Positions 11,093 to 22,245 of a stretch of 64,000 nucleotides of DNA are shown piece by piece (the stretch's first letter is position 1; each line of letters opens with the position of its first letter). The notes beneath the pieces are model-generated. The model was not told the origin of the DNA and did no database searches. It saw nothing but the letters and a program-made list of their open reading frames with translations. The DNA comes from Eleusine coracana subsp. coracana (Eukaryota > Streptophyta > Magnoliopsida > Poales > Poaceae): the NCBI GenBank assembly GCA_032690845.1, contig CM064434.1, forward strand, positions 7,194,108 to 7,258,107, read 5' to 3'. Made by a program: the position numbers and the translations under genes.

Positions 11093-13958
11093 CTCTTCTT
11101 TCAGCAGGCTAGATTTCTATGTTCTTTGCTTCCATTGCTCGTATATATGTGATGAATGCAAATGTGTTGAGCATGTGCTATTGTTTATCTATAGGATAGA
11201 CGCCAGTTTGGGTAGTGAGCCTGCTGACATTTCACAGTGGGAGATTGGTACTGGGCAATCAGCTGAACTAAGCATAAGCATAGAAGAATCTAGCCTTGCT
11301 AACCCAAATCCATCCAATGAACATGTGGGTGTTGATGATGAATGGTTGTATATTGACATTGGTCTCGAGCACCTCCCATTCCCACTAATCAATCTAATGA
11401 TGAAGTAGAGGAAGATGAATTAGATGAACTAGAGGAGGATGAATCTTTGTCCGATAATGAAATAGAGGAAGATGATATTGTTACAGATAGAGAGCCTCCA
11501 CAGAAACCTGATGCAAACTATGATAAGAATGATCCTCCTATGGCAGTAGGCACTATGTATTCAGACATGAATGCTTTCAAGATAGCTTTAGCTACACATG
11601 CTATCAAAAATGAGTTTCACTATAACATTGAAAAGAGTGATAAAAGTCGGTACAGGGTGTATTGCAGTGGCAAGGATGTTGGTTGTAAATGGAGAATTCA
11701 TACCACTATTCTGAGTGATGAATGCATGGTGAAGGTAAAATTTTTGTAACACTTTCTATGCATGATGTATTTTATGGATCTTGATAGTAAATAATCATTG
11801 ATTGTCTAAATTGGTAGATCACAAGGAACCCATACAAACATGAGAATTGTCAAAGCACTAGGAGGAAAGGCATGTGTGTAGGAGTGACAAAGTTTTGAGT
11901 GTGTGAACAAGTGCTTGATTGGTTGAAGGAAGATGGAACATTGGGTGCCAAAGAGCTGAGAAGGAGGCTGAAGGAGAGCCACAAAATTGATGTGACCTAT
12001 AGGAAAGTTTATCTTGGTAAGCATCTTGCTATGGATAAACTTTATGGACCTTATGACAAAAGTTTTGACAACCTGTACAGATTTAAAGCCATGATAGAGG
12101 AAAGTAGTCCTGGATCCTTTGTTGTAATTGATCATCATACCGTCAACAACAAAATAAGGTTTAATAGGCTATTTTTTTCTTTGAAAGTTTGTGTTGATGG
12201 TTTCCTACAAGGTTGTAGGCCATATCTTGTAGTAGATAGTACATTTTTGAATGGAAGGTTCAGGGGTCAGTTGTGTGTAGCTTGTGCAGTTGATGGTCAC
12301 AACTGGATGTACCCAGTAGCTATTGGTGTCATTGACTCAGAAACAGATGTGAATTGGGTGTGGTTTATAGAGAGGTTGAAGGAAGCTATAGGCAATCCAG
12401 TTGGGCTTACATTCAGCACTAATTGTGGGCAGCCAGTGATGACTGGGGTGAGTCAGGTTTTTCCAGATGTTGAACATAGAGAGTGTATGTACCATCGAGT
12501 ACAGAATTTCAAGCTATGGCTGCAGCCAAACCAGAGGCTATAAAATGGCTTCAAGAAAATCACAAGAAACTGTGGACTAGGAGCCAATTTTCCACATTGG
12601 CAAAAGTGGATTATATTACCAATAACTTGGTTGAGGCATTCAATAAATGGGTAAACTTTCTATTGCACACTTTCTATTTCATGTTTGATAAAATTGGATT
12701 GCTTTGTTGATAGGTCAAGGATCATAAGGGCCTGCACTTGGATGACTTGTTGGATACCATTAGACATATGATGTTGATTAAATGGAATAATAGAAAAAGG
12801 GTTGCCCAAAAGTTTGAAGGAAAGATCATGCCTCATGTAGTGCATAAGTTGAGAGGAGCTAGCTACAACCTTGACATTGAAGTAATCACAAGCTCACCTG
12901 ATGGTATTGCAGAAGTTTGTGCTAAGGGAGATTCTGATAGCTTTAGGTTTGTAGTGAACATAACTCACAAGACATGTTCCTGCAGAGCTTGGCAAGGGTC
13001 AGGAATATCATGCAAACATGCCATTGCCTACATCACATCAATCCCTGGTCCAAACTTGAAGACTATGTGGATGAGTGCTATTTAGTTGACAAATTCAAAA
13101 TTGCATATGAAGGTTATGTGCCTTCTATTCCTGACAAGTCCATGTGGCCCAAACCCACCCATGGCTTCTTCATGCATCCTCCGTTGCTTAATGCAACTAC
13201 AGGAGGAAGGAGGAAGAATAAGATGAAATCAGCTTTGGAGGGAGGTAGTAGTAGGAAGAAATCATGCACTTAGGGAGGTACTGGCAGAAGGCAACATGAT
13301 TGCCCAATATGCCATCAGTTAGGGCACCATTGGTACACATGTAAGAATGTCAATCTAGATGACATAGCTACAATGGAGGCTGAGAGGTAAACTTTCTAGA
13401 CATAGCATGAAAATGACAACACTTCATGTTTACCTATGCAATGTAACACTTTTTCATACTTTATTTCAGGGGTTCACTAAAGAAAAAGCATAAAAGCATC
13501 TTCCAGTAACACAGAGACTAGCATTGTTGTGCCCACTCCTGCATCAGGCATGGTATTCCCACACAATGAGGCATTGGCCAATGCTACACCGAAGCCAAAG
13601 AGAGTGAAAAAAGCAGGCAAAAAGAAGGGGCCACCACCAACGAAGTGTTGGCAATGCGGGGGCTAGCAGGTATGATCTTTCACTTTTGCAGATCTTGTCA
13701 TATACAACTTCACTGATCTCTGTTTCTTGCTTTCACACAAGATTTGGAACTGGATCCAATGACCCCTTTCGTCTCCAAATTGAGCCCCCTCCAACTGTTC
13801 ATGAAGACATTGCATCCTATAAAGTCTTTGCACAGACAGTGCAGACACCAAGAAAGAAGCGAGCTGTCATGAAGAAGTATACACCAAGGAGGCCTCCAGT
13901 TCAAGTGGTCAACCCATCTAGCCCATCTTCTAATACCAGAAGCAAGAAGAAGCTCTAG
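11093..13958 (+). pseudogene. Mutator (MULE) transposase gene, broken
   Basis: In order: an acidic N-terminal segment; a MuDR DNA-binding region with CSGKDVGCKWRIH (11660-11700); LKEDGTLGAKELRRRLKE (11930); the MULE catalytic core with VVDSTFLNGRFRGQL (12230) and WFIERLKEA (12365); a SWIM zinc finger, CSC(x8)SCKHA (12978-13020); and a CPICHQLGHHWYTC zinc knuckle (13297-13345). Lesions: a frameshift near 11390, a TGA at 11893, another frameshift near 12510, and Asn where the second catalytic Asp is expected (STNCG near 12420). It cannot encode an active enzyme. Confidence 0.88.
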
Positions 13959-14180
13959 CTTGAATAAATTATGTGGAGGAGCTGCTACTTCTAATGTAAT
14001 TTAAGACATGTATGTATGGTTTGGTGTGATGAAAACTAGTGAACTACTACTTTCTGTGTGTGGACTAAGTGTGATGAAAACTTATTTGCTAAAATGTTGG
14101 TGATACTTGCTTGTTGCTATGCAATTGTCATGCCCATTTTTTCCATGTGATATGTAGTTATTTGTTGGTATGAAATGGTC

Positions 14181-14368
14181 ATATTCATAATTTTCTATGT
14201 TTTTCTCAATTTTCTAGGATTTTATAATATATTGATAATTTTTCCAATGTTTTTCTCAAATTTCCTGGATTTTTAAACATATTCATAATTTTTTCCACGT
14301 TTTTCTCAATTTTGTCAGATTTTTAAACATATTCATAATCGTTCCCACGTTTTTCTAGATTTTTAAAC
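14181..14368. repeat. About 50-bp minisatellite, nearly four units
   Basis: Units start with ATATTSATAAT at 14181, 14229, 14279 and 14329 (48, 50 and 50 bp apart) and share CACGTTTTTCTCAATTTT-like cores. It lies between the transposase gene and the right terminal repeat of the MULE, a typical subterminal position. Confidence 0.8.
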
Positions 14369-14652
14369 ATTTCTAAAAAAATATTTTCCATTTTTTTATG
14401 ATTTTAAACATGGTTTTAAAATTATTTTCAGTTTTCTGTTTTTTTAGTTTTGCCAGCCGAACTTGAAAACTTGAACGTCCGTGAGATTTAGTTTCCAGTT
14501 TCAACTTAGAAGAAGTTAGGTGGACCCCTTAAGATAAATTGGTCATTTTCCGTGTCAGTTTGATACCGTTAGCTCCAAAACTGAACGGTATGGTATACAC
14601 GATATCAAAAGTTTTTTTTTAAGATGCACAATATCAAAAGTTGAGTGCATGG

Positions 14653-14838
14653 TATAAAGGTATCTCGAATTTTTTTTATAACACAAAAGTAACCGACAAT
14701 TTTTTTAATGACACACACGTTTCATCAGATTTGCATCAAACGTCCACTTCAGAAACGAAACATCTTATACACTGCTCGCTATCTAAAGCCCCGGCCAACC
14801 GCCGCCACGGCGAGCCAGCGACGTCGCCGGCCGCAGCC
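14653..14838 (+). promoter_or_regulatory. Putative promoter/5' UTR region of NYN-LOTUS copy B
   Basis: TATAAAGG at 14653-14660 lies 186 bp upstream of the copy B ATG and belongs to the end of the MULE terminal repeat. Sequence at about 14712-14776 matches the DHH-like gene flank (18500-18590), and homology to the copy A 5' UTR starts only at about 14797. The copy B upstream region is therefore a junction of duplicated and transposon DNA. The TATA assignment is inference. Confidence 0.35.
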
Positions 14839-17179
14839 ATGTTGACCCAGGCGCTCCCCTCTCGCGCCCGCCTCCTCCTCCTACCTTACGCCCGGTCCGC
14901 CCACCACGGCCACATTCTCGGCCTCCGCGGCCTGAGTTCGCACGCCGTCGCTGCCGCCCCTACTGCCTACGGCGAGCACCAGCGCCACAGGAACGAGGAG
15001 GCCAAGGCAGTGAAGGTCACGGTGTGGTGGGATTTCCAGATGTGCGGGATCCCGCCCGGCGTCAACCCCTTCCGCATCGGCCCCCGCGTCTCGGCGGCGC
15101 TGCGGGGCGCGGGCATCCGAGGGCCCGTCGAGTTCAACGCCGTCGGCGACGTCACCCTCCTCCCCCGCAACGATCAGGAGGTGCTCGCCGCCACCGGATT
15201 CACCTTCTCGCACGTCCCTTACAGTTGCGTTCCGGCCTCTCCCCCTCCCTCTGTGCCCAAATTTCGATCGCTATTTTCACCCTAGCCTTATAATTTTTGA
15301 AGCATTTTCATTACGTGTTACTGGAATTGGAAAGTGTGCTGGCATTTGGTAAGGCGTTTTACAAGCAATTCATCTGTAGGATCGATCTCATTGAAGAAAT
15401 GATAACTCGCTTTGACGCTTCAGATAGTTTGGGTTGATGTAGGTTTACAACATCTGTGGTGCATAGATGGTTCATTTGGAAGTATGATCTATATATGTTG
15501 TGTTACATATAGTTGGATTTGTCCTGAATGGGCCTGGATTATATTCCGTGCAGATACCAATTATTTTTTTGATTTTAGGTGCATCATACATGATGCCAAA
15601 AATTATCCAGATAGATGGCTAATTCTTAGAACTATGCACTGCAGAACCAGTTCAAATTAATGTTGAGGCTGCTCTTACATCTGGCGCTGGAGATAATGAA
15701 CTTCCCATCCTCCATTGATTGGTGTTTGATTCTGAGCACTGAACAATTTGCCTACTTCTAAAGCACTAAGCCCTGTTCCATATGCATAGATTGTTAGCAT
15801 GTTAATTATAAAATGTTGGGATGCGAGTATCATCTAGTGGCTTATTAGGTCAAAAGTGTTTTAACATTTCAAGTTTAATAGGACTCCATAAACTTCAATA
15901 TCCAATCATTAGTTATGTGAGTTTTCATGGAGACAGTGGACACAGTTGATGTTCAAATTTTGTTGCAATCGCAGGCTAGCAATATTAGAACATAATGTAA
16001 TAGAGCACTCTGTATTTTTTTTCTTTTATATACAGTTTTCCTGTTTATCTGATCATTCTAATAATACAGCTCCATTGTCTAGGTGGAAAAGGTAGCTGTG
16101 ATCCATCATTCATGGCTGACCTCATCTATTGGATTGCTCAGAATCCTCCACCGGCCCATTTCTTCCTTATATCTGGAGATAAAGAGTTTGCAAACATTCT
16201 ACATCGTCTTCGGATGAGCAATTACAACATTCTGCTTGCTTGCCCTGAAGTTGGTTCTAAGATGTTACGCAGTGCAGCGACAATTATGTGGCCATGGGAG
16301 GATTTAATTAAAGGGGTGGATCTTACTCCAAAACATGTCAATCAACCACCGGATGGTCTATCTAATTCTTGGTATGGTCACTACAATGGTCCTGTTGATA
16401 TCCAGCTCCTGAAATCAAAGGATCTCAAGGCTTTACCACGGAATACCAAGATACCTGAAGTACCGAAATCCATAATCAAGGGGATTCGGAAAGTACTGCG
16501 ATTTCATCCTGAAGGCATCAGTCTTCCAAATCTTCGAGCAGAGCTTGTAAAGGCCAAAGTTTCTATGGATAGAGAATTAGTTGTCTTCAAAAAGTTCTCT
16601 GCTCTTCTCGAAGCAATGCCTGATGTTGTGAAATTTATAGATCCACTTCCAGGTGATTGTCAGCCTGCTGTAGTTGGGGCTTTCAAAACATCTGTGGAGC
16701 CTTCTGAACAAGAATTCAATGAAAGGTCTTCTACTCAAAGCAGCAATCAGGAAAAGCATCTCAGTAATAAGACTGAACGTGAGGAGCTGTCGTCGTTGGT
16801 TTCCCAATCTTCCTCATCAGATTTATCATCCTGTACACAAAAGAAGACTCTTGAAGCTGATGTTCCTTCTGCCCCCTCAGATCAGTTATCTAGTGGCCAG
16901 AGGAGAACTCCTGATCTTACTACAAGAGCAAAGCCACACTCCGACTGTGTGGGAACTGATGTTTCTCTGGTCACGGATGTTCCATTATCAGATGCATTAT
17001 CTAGAGACCAAAGGAATGCTCAATCTGTTGATCTTGTTACACAAACAGAATCACAGACCAGCCATACAGAAGCTGATATGGTGGCTGCTGCTAGCACTAC
17101 ATTAGGGGAGGAAGGTAATATTAGCAAAAAGGGGTTACTTGAACGCATTTTGTTGATATGGAATGGCCCAGACCGTTAA
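14839..17179 (+). CDS. NYN-LOTUS domain protein (MARF1/limkain-b1-like), copy B
   Basis: Two exons, 14839-15223 and 16083-17179, give 493 aa with no stops or frameshifts. The layout is as in copy A: a putative transit peptide (1-45); a NYN domain with VWWDF (Asp65) and ISGDKEF (Asp161); a LOTUS/OST-HTH domain at about 255-320; a long Ser-rich tail; and a terminal KKGLLERIL motif. The donor differs from copy A: splicing after CCCTTACA keeps the frame and removes four residues relative to copy A's extended exon end. It converges on the DHH-like gene, with about 680 bp between the two stop codons. Function is presumably organellar RNA binding or cleavage, inferred from the family. Confidence 0.87.
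15224..16082 (+). other. Intron of NYN-LOTUS copy B
   Basis: An 859-bp, AT-rich intron with donor GTTGCG and acceptor GTCTAG. The donor is weaker than the GTAAGC of copy A, so alternative donors cannot be excluded. No element was recognised inside. Confidence 0.65.
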
Positions 17180-17861
17180 GGCCATGGTATAATTATTCTT
17201 GTGAGCGGAATTTCGAGTAGTTCATTTAAAATTGCGTAGGAACTAGCTGAATGCTTATCTGAATATGTTTATTAAATGGGCCACCACATATGTAAAGGTG
17301 ATTGTGTTCACGAGTATTTCCAATTACCTTTCATGAAGTCAAAATGGTCATACTCAGGGCTCTTGAGATGTTCTTGTCTGAACAGAATTCGTTAATGCCT
17401 GAACTAAGTAATTCTATCAAAGCTCATGATATGGTTTGTGATTTCGGTTTTGAGTCATAACCGGTTAAAATCACTGTTGGACTTGGCTTTGCACATAATC
17501 TATAACCATTTGACGTGTGATATTTTTTTAATGAAAGTGCAACATCATAGAATCTCTGCAAAACTGAAGCCCTGCAAGTCTAATGGAAGCAAAATGAAAC
17601 GATATACATTTGTACTATCGGGATCACACTGGACACTCAACAAAGCCCTATCAGGTGTTCTCCAGTAGTTGAATTACGACCACTCTTATCAGTATACAAG
17701 GCTGCAAATTTTTGCTTTGGCAGCTAATATTAGAACGCTTCAATATCAGCTCGTATTCCCCAGTTCCTTACAAACCAAGAAACATGCTCCCAGCTGAGCT
17801 GGGTAGCTGTTCTTGTACCTAGTATGACAGTTCAAGGTCACCTTCCAGGTCAAGTCATGAC
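17180..17861. other. Intergenic region between convergent genes
   Basis: Shared 3' flank of copy B and the DHH-like gene. It aligns in pieces with 2341-2590, 6240-6315 and 8373-8600 after copy A, and it provides the empty sites for the RTE and MULE insertions. No gene was recognised. Confidence 0.7.
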
Positions 17862-20620
17862 TTATGTATTCACTGAAGTCCAGCTGTTGAATTCGGCCAT
17901 TGTTAGTGCGAAGGAACTCGAGCCGGGTTTTCCACCTCCGCCGTATGCCTGACATATTTTTATGTAGCAATATAGAAGAAACAAATTCAGCTTAAAGATC
18001 ATGGAGGTTTGAAGAAATAATAAAAAGGCTTACCTTTGCGATCTCTGATGTATTAGTTTTATAGTCAGTAGTCCTCAAGCAAATCTTTAGGATACCACGC
18101 TGCATGAAAACCACTGCTCCAATAGGCCTATGTGGAAAAATAAAACTTTCTTGAATAGATTACCAACACAATACGAAGCCAAGTATGAATGATATATGCA
18201 ATCATGTGCTACTAGAATTATATGATGCTTGTATACCTTAATCCAGCAGCAGCACTCCTCTGACTCAACTCAAGACCAATTTCGTGGCTTAATTCTGAGT
18301 GTCCATCTGCTCTAATCGCCTAATAATACTTGTGCAGTAGAAAATGTGATATTTTTAAAGCTGGCCTATAATATTTCCCCTAAGTTAGCTGCATGACTTT
18401 GAGAGGGCATGCCTGGAGTTGGATCGGGCTCCAGCATTAGACCAAGTTCAAGAATACTTTAGATATGCAACAACCTAGTACAGTTATCAACAAGAATACA
18501 CACTCCAACAAATTTGCATCAAACATCTACTTAGAAAACGGATGGATGAAAAGCATGGAGTACTAAAAGGAAAAACATCTTATATAGTGATGTCTGAAGA
18601 TTGGTTCAATCACTTAGAGAACAACAAAGGTTGAGCCACAAGCATATGACTTTGGACTACAGTCTAAAGAAGTACATATGCCTCTGTCCACTACTCTGTA
18701 TTAACCATGCAACATCAAAGGTAGAGAAATCAGGGACACACATCTACTTGCTTTTGCTAAAGCGATACAGTTAGCAGGCTTCAAACAACAAAAAGAAAAA
18801 AAAAATTCTTGAACGCAAAAAGAAACATTGCATCACGAAGCTATTGAAGGTAGGCTAACACTAGTGATGAAATCAGTATAACAATGATGAACATCTGATT
18901 CATATACCAGGCATGCACCATATGACCCTCTTCCAAGTTTAATCTTGAAAGGCTTGTGTATGAACTTCGTTGCAGCTTGTAGGAGATCATGAGCAAGTGA
19001 CTTGCCCCTAGTAAGTAGATCGCAAACATCAAGTTGTAGTAGCTGTTTGGGTACCAATAATGCAGTCACTGACCATTTAGTAAGTGATCAGGATATTACA
19101 AGAAAGAAGCATGATGGAAACAGGAACAGGCAGATCTATACCTGATCAAAAACATGAGGATTTGTGATACAGTTCAGCTTTGCACGCTCACCCCTAAGTG
19201 CAGTCTGAAACTCCTTGGTGTTAGGCAGCTGCCACCGTCGCAGATCTGCATCCTCTATGTATTCAAGAACATTTGAAACTCTCTCCTGATCTTCCTGTTC
19301 CAACAGGTTATCACACATACCCTAGATGATAGGAGAACAACCTCACTTTTTTCTCAAATGACCCAAGACAAAGAACTTAAACATAATTGGGTTCTCTACT
19401 CACAAGATCAGGTGTTGTTGCCACAAGCTTCTTGGAGAAATAATCAAATACAGCTCGGGCACTGGTCTTTGTTGTGTCTATGTGAAGCTCAACATTACTT
19501 GGGCATGGCCCCAACTGGGGGATTCTTGCTAGTGTACTCTGTCGGTGGTCAAATGCTATCACACTGCATCAGTTTGTCATGTCATGAGGATATATCCTCT
19601 GCTATGTTGGTAGCTTAAACAAGGTCTGACAACATGATATTTTGTAGCATCATCAAGTCTTCTACCCAAAGGTATTTACTTACTAAGGGGACCTGTACTG
19701 ATTGATAAAAATGCTAAGATGCAGAGCAATTTGGTTTTCGAAAGCATCAGTAACTCCAACTGCAAATTGCACAGGCATAAATTCTAATGGTGTATTAAAC
19801 TTGTACGGAGGCTCTTTAACACTGTAAACAACATTCTTCATAAACTGCAATCATCACTATGATAGGTTATAAGCTAACAGTGTATATATGTTCTTTCCTA
19901 TGTTCAGTCTATAATACAAAAACTACTACTTTATTCATTTTATCGATAGCAAACATAATCTTAGAACATTTTCGGCAGCTACAAAACTTTCAAACTTCGT
20001 AACCGTTCATTATTGTTTCCAATCAACTTCTTAAATATTCATCCTTCAAAAGGGAGAACAATTCATCTAGAGATCCATTTTGACCGTCACTGGTTGGTTA
20101 TCCTATGGAAACGCACCTGGGGACGAATCGAGCGAGCTCGAAGGCGAACTTCTTGGGTCCAATGAAATCTAATAGGTAGCACGTCTGGAAACCAGCTGCT
20201 TCGAAGTCTTCCACTCTGATCGATCAAGAGTGAAACAATTGCACGCACCGATTAGAGATTAACACAACCAGCAGCCCAAGCACAAGTACGGCAATGCGAA
20301 ATGGCCAGCGACGAGTGACAGAGAAGGAACCTGAACGGCTCGACGGAGGAGAATGGAAGCACGAGGAGGCGTCCCGGGACGCGGCGGTGGAAGAGGTGGG
20401 CAGCGAGCGCGGCGTACGCGCCGGCGAAGGTGGGGTAGTTGTAGAGCGCGAGGCTGGCGGAGGGCGCCTGGTCGTCCGTGCCAGACGACGAGGAAGAGGA
20501 GGAGTCTGTTGTGGACGGGTGGGCGTGCGAGCGGATGGCCTCGAGCGCGGCCGCCGAGCGGAAGGCGCGCCGGAGCGCGGGCGCCTCCGGCGAGGGGACC
20601 GCGGGGCGGCGGCGGAGCAT
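17862..20620 (-). CDS. DHH/DHHA1-type phosphoesterase-like protein, probably catalytically degenerate
   Basis: Eight exons on the minus strand: 20620-20331, 20215-20117, 19563-19404, 19321-19142, 19042-18908, 18319-18237, 18127-18034 and 17948-17862. All junctions are GT/AG and in frame, giving 375 aa. The N-terminal half has the DHH-like fold signature LYNYPTFAGAYAALAAHLF (60-77), LLDFIGP (Asp113) and FDHRQS (134-139). The C-terminal DHHA1 part ends with AYGGGGKPGSSSF (348-360). DHH enzymes (NrnA, RecJ, exopolyphosphatase) normally carry DHH and a first-motif Asp; here DHH reads DHR and motif I has no Asp, so the fold may be kept without metal-dependent hydrolysis. No clear targeting peptide. 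I do not know a gene symbol for it. Confidence 0.85.
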
Positions 20621-21263
20621 CGGAGGCGGGTTCTGTTTGGCTCCGGTGAGTTTTTTTTTCTTTTTTTTTTTTGTTAGGGGAGTTTGGCTCCGGTGAGTGA
20701 GTCGTGTTTGGGCTTGGTGGATATAGTAAAATGTTTGGGCCTACCGGATCCACAGGCCGAGGGAAAGAGTAGGATCAGGCAACTACTGGGTCCAGAAACA
20801 CTTAGGGTTTTTTTTTATGAGATTAGAAACACTCCGGTTTGACGTCGCGAGATGTTGAATCGTGGCCGCGAAATCGGGTTTGCACTAGAATAGAATTTGG
20901 TGTTCTATCAAAAAATAGAGGGTTAAATAGAGAGTCAGCAAGCTGTTTTTTTTTTGTCGAGAGTGATTGAAAGGCAAACAAGAGGCCAATGGAGCGTGAT
21001 TGGTTTCCGTAACAGCAAAGCCTCGCTCACACGATAGATGCAAGATCTCGCTGGCCGGGCTCATCAGGTGCAAGACGCTTTTGTTTGGTTGTCGTATGAA
21101 CCTAGTCAATCTGAGCATAACACTTGATTGGTTGCCTGTTTAGCTGACTTGGATTCATTTTTACATCTCACATACATTATTTAAGATGCTCCCCTATGTA
21201 TAGCGCGAACCTGGCTCGTTGAAAACGAGCAAAAAAATCACATCCAGAAGCCACCTCAAGAGT
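20621..21263. promoter_or_regulatory. Upstream region of the DHH-like gene
   Basis: This is the 5' flank of the minus-strand gene, containing T-rich runs. It is duplicated, with about 20475-21290 repeated at about 24655-25700. No clear TATA box could be assigned. Confidence 0.4.
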
Positions 21264-22245
21264 AGCATTTGCATCGGACCGGTCGGACCTGCTATCCACT
21301 CCAGACATGCAAATAGGAACCAATCATGCTGTTAGTCTGTGGGTTGAAGATGCTTGTCTCTTTTGATACACGTGTGACCGCATAGATAGTCTTGATGATG
21401 CGGCCATTAGATGTCCTCAGGAATGGAGCTTAGATCTGTCCTCTTACGATTTACTTTGTTCTGCCTTTTGTTGCGCATACATATTGTAAAATTTTCAGGA
21501 GCAAAAAAAAGTTTTGGTATTACATAGCGCATGTATAACGCACGTGCATGATTTGATCCTCGAAGAAGCAATTAAACTCAATCTCAAAGGCCCTTAGGGA
21601 TAGGGGTTAGATCTGAGTAGCATTTGCATTGCAAGAGTCAGATCTGCTACTCACTGCAGTCATCCAATCATAACGGAAGTGCATGTAAATAGGAACCAAT
21701 CATACCCTTAGTCGGTAGGTTGAAGATGCTTGTCTCTTTCGATCTCCATGACCGCGTAGACAGTCTTGATGACAGGGTCATTGCTTGTCCTCAGGGATGG
21801 AGCGTAGATCTAGCAAATATGGATTGTGGCCTCTTGAACCAACAAAAATAATAAAATCCACCATATAAATGATAACAGATACCCACTAGCCGGCCTCCAT
21901 TGTGGCCCACGAACTAGTCTTTTTATGTCCCATCGCCTTCAATAGAATATGGCCTATACTCTGTTACTACTTGTCCTATCTTATCTACTGTGTCCTAGTT
22001 TGCTTTGCTCATTTATAGTCATATTCTGCGGCGAGTAGGGCGCAGGCAGGAGGTTGTCTTTTCCCTTTCGGTCTAAGTTCTGGTGGTCGATAGGAAGAGG
22101 ACCGACGGAACAACAGTTCAGTTCACCCACACATATTGTAAAATTTTCAGGAGCAAAAATATATTGTGGTATTGCGTAGCGCATGTGTAACGCGCGTGCA
22201 CGATTGAGATCCTCGAAGAAGAAATTAAACTCAATCTCAAGGGAG
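21264..22245. repeat. Direct repeats of a 0.35-0.6-kb noncoding unit
   Basis: Two units start with GTAGCATTTGCAT (21264 and 21617) and share AGATGCTTGTCTCTTT and ATTGTAAAATTTTCAGGAGC (21486 and 22136). Further relatives lie at 29050-29600 and 29960-30400. No ORF is conserved among the units. The nature of the repeat is unknown. Confidence 0.75.

Larger units (their letters stand above)
8850..14690 (+). mobile_element. Autonomous-type MULE, inactive, with a nested solo LTR
   Basis: It contains a Mutator transposase gene (11400-13400). Degenerate terminal inverted repeats of over 150 bp are built from words such as CCTATGCCATGCATCC on the left (8920) and their complement on the right (14645-14655). 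The left repeat is split by a solo LTR (8967-10587). Borders come from comparison with the empty site after copy B (about 18490-18500) and are approximate; I could not read a clean 9-bp TSD. Confidence 0.75.

Noticed and set aside
19690..19845. Minus-strand frame of about 52 codons reading KNVVYSVKEPPYKFNTPLEF inside an intron of the DHH-like gene
   Set aside because: The acceptor before it does not keep frame with exon 2, while skipping it joins RFVPS-VIAFDHR perfectly. It could be a relic exon, but I cannot support that.
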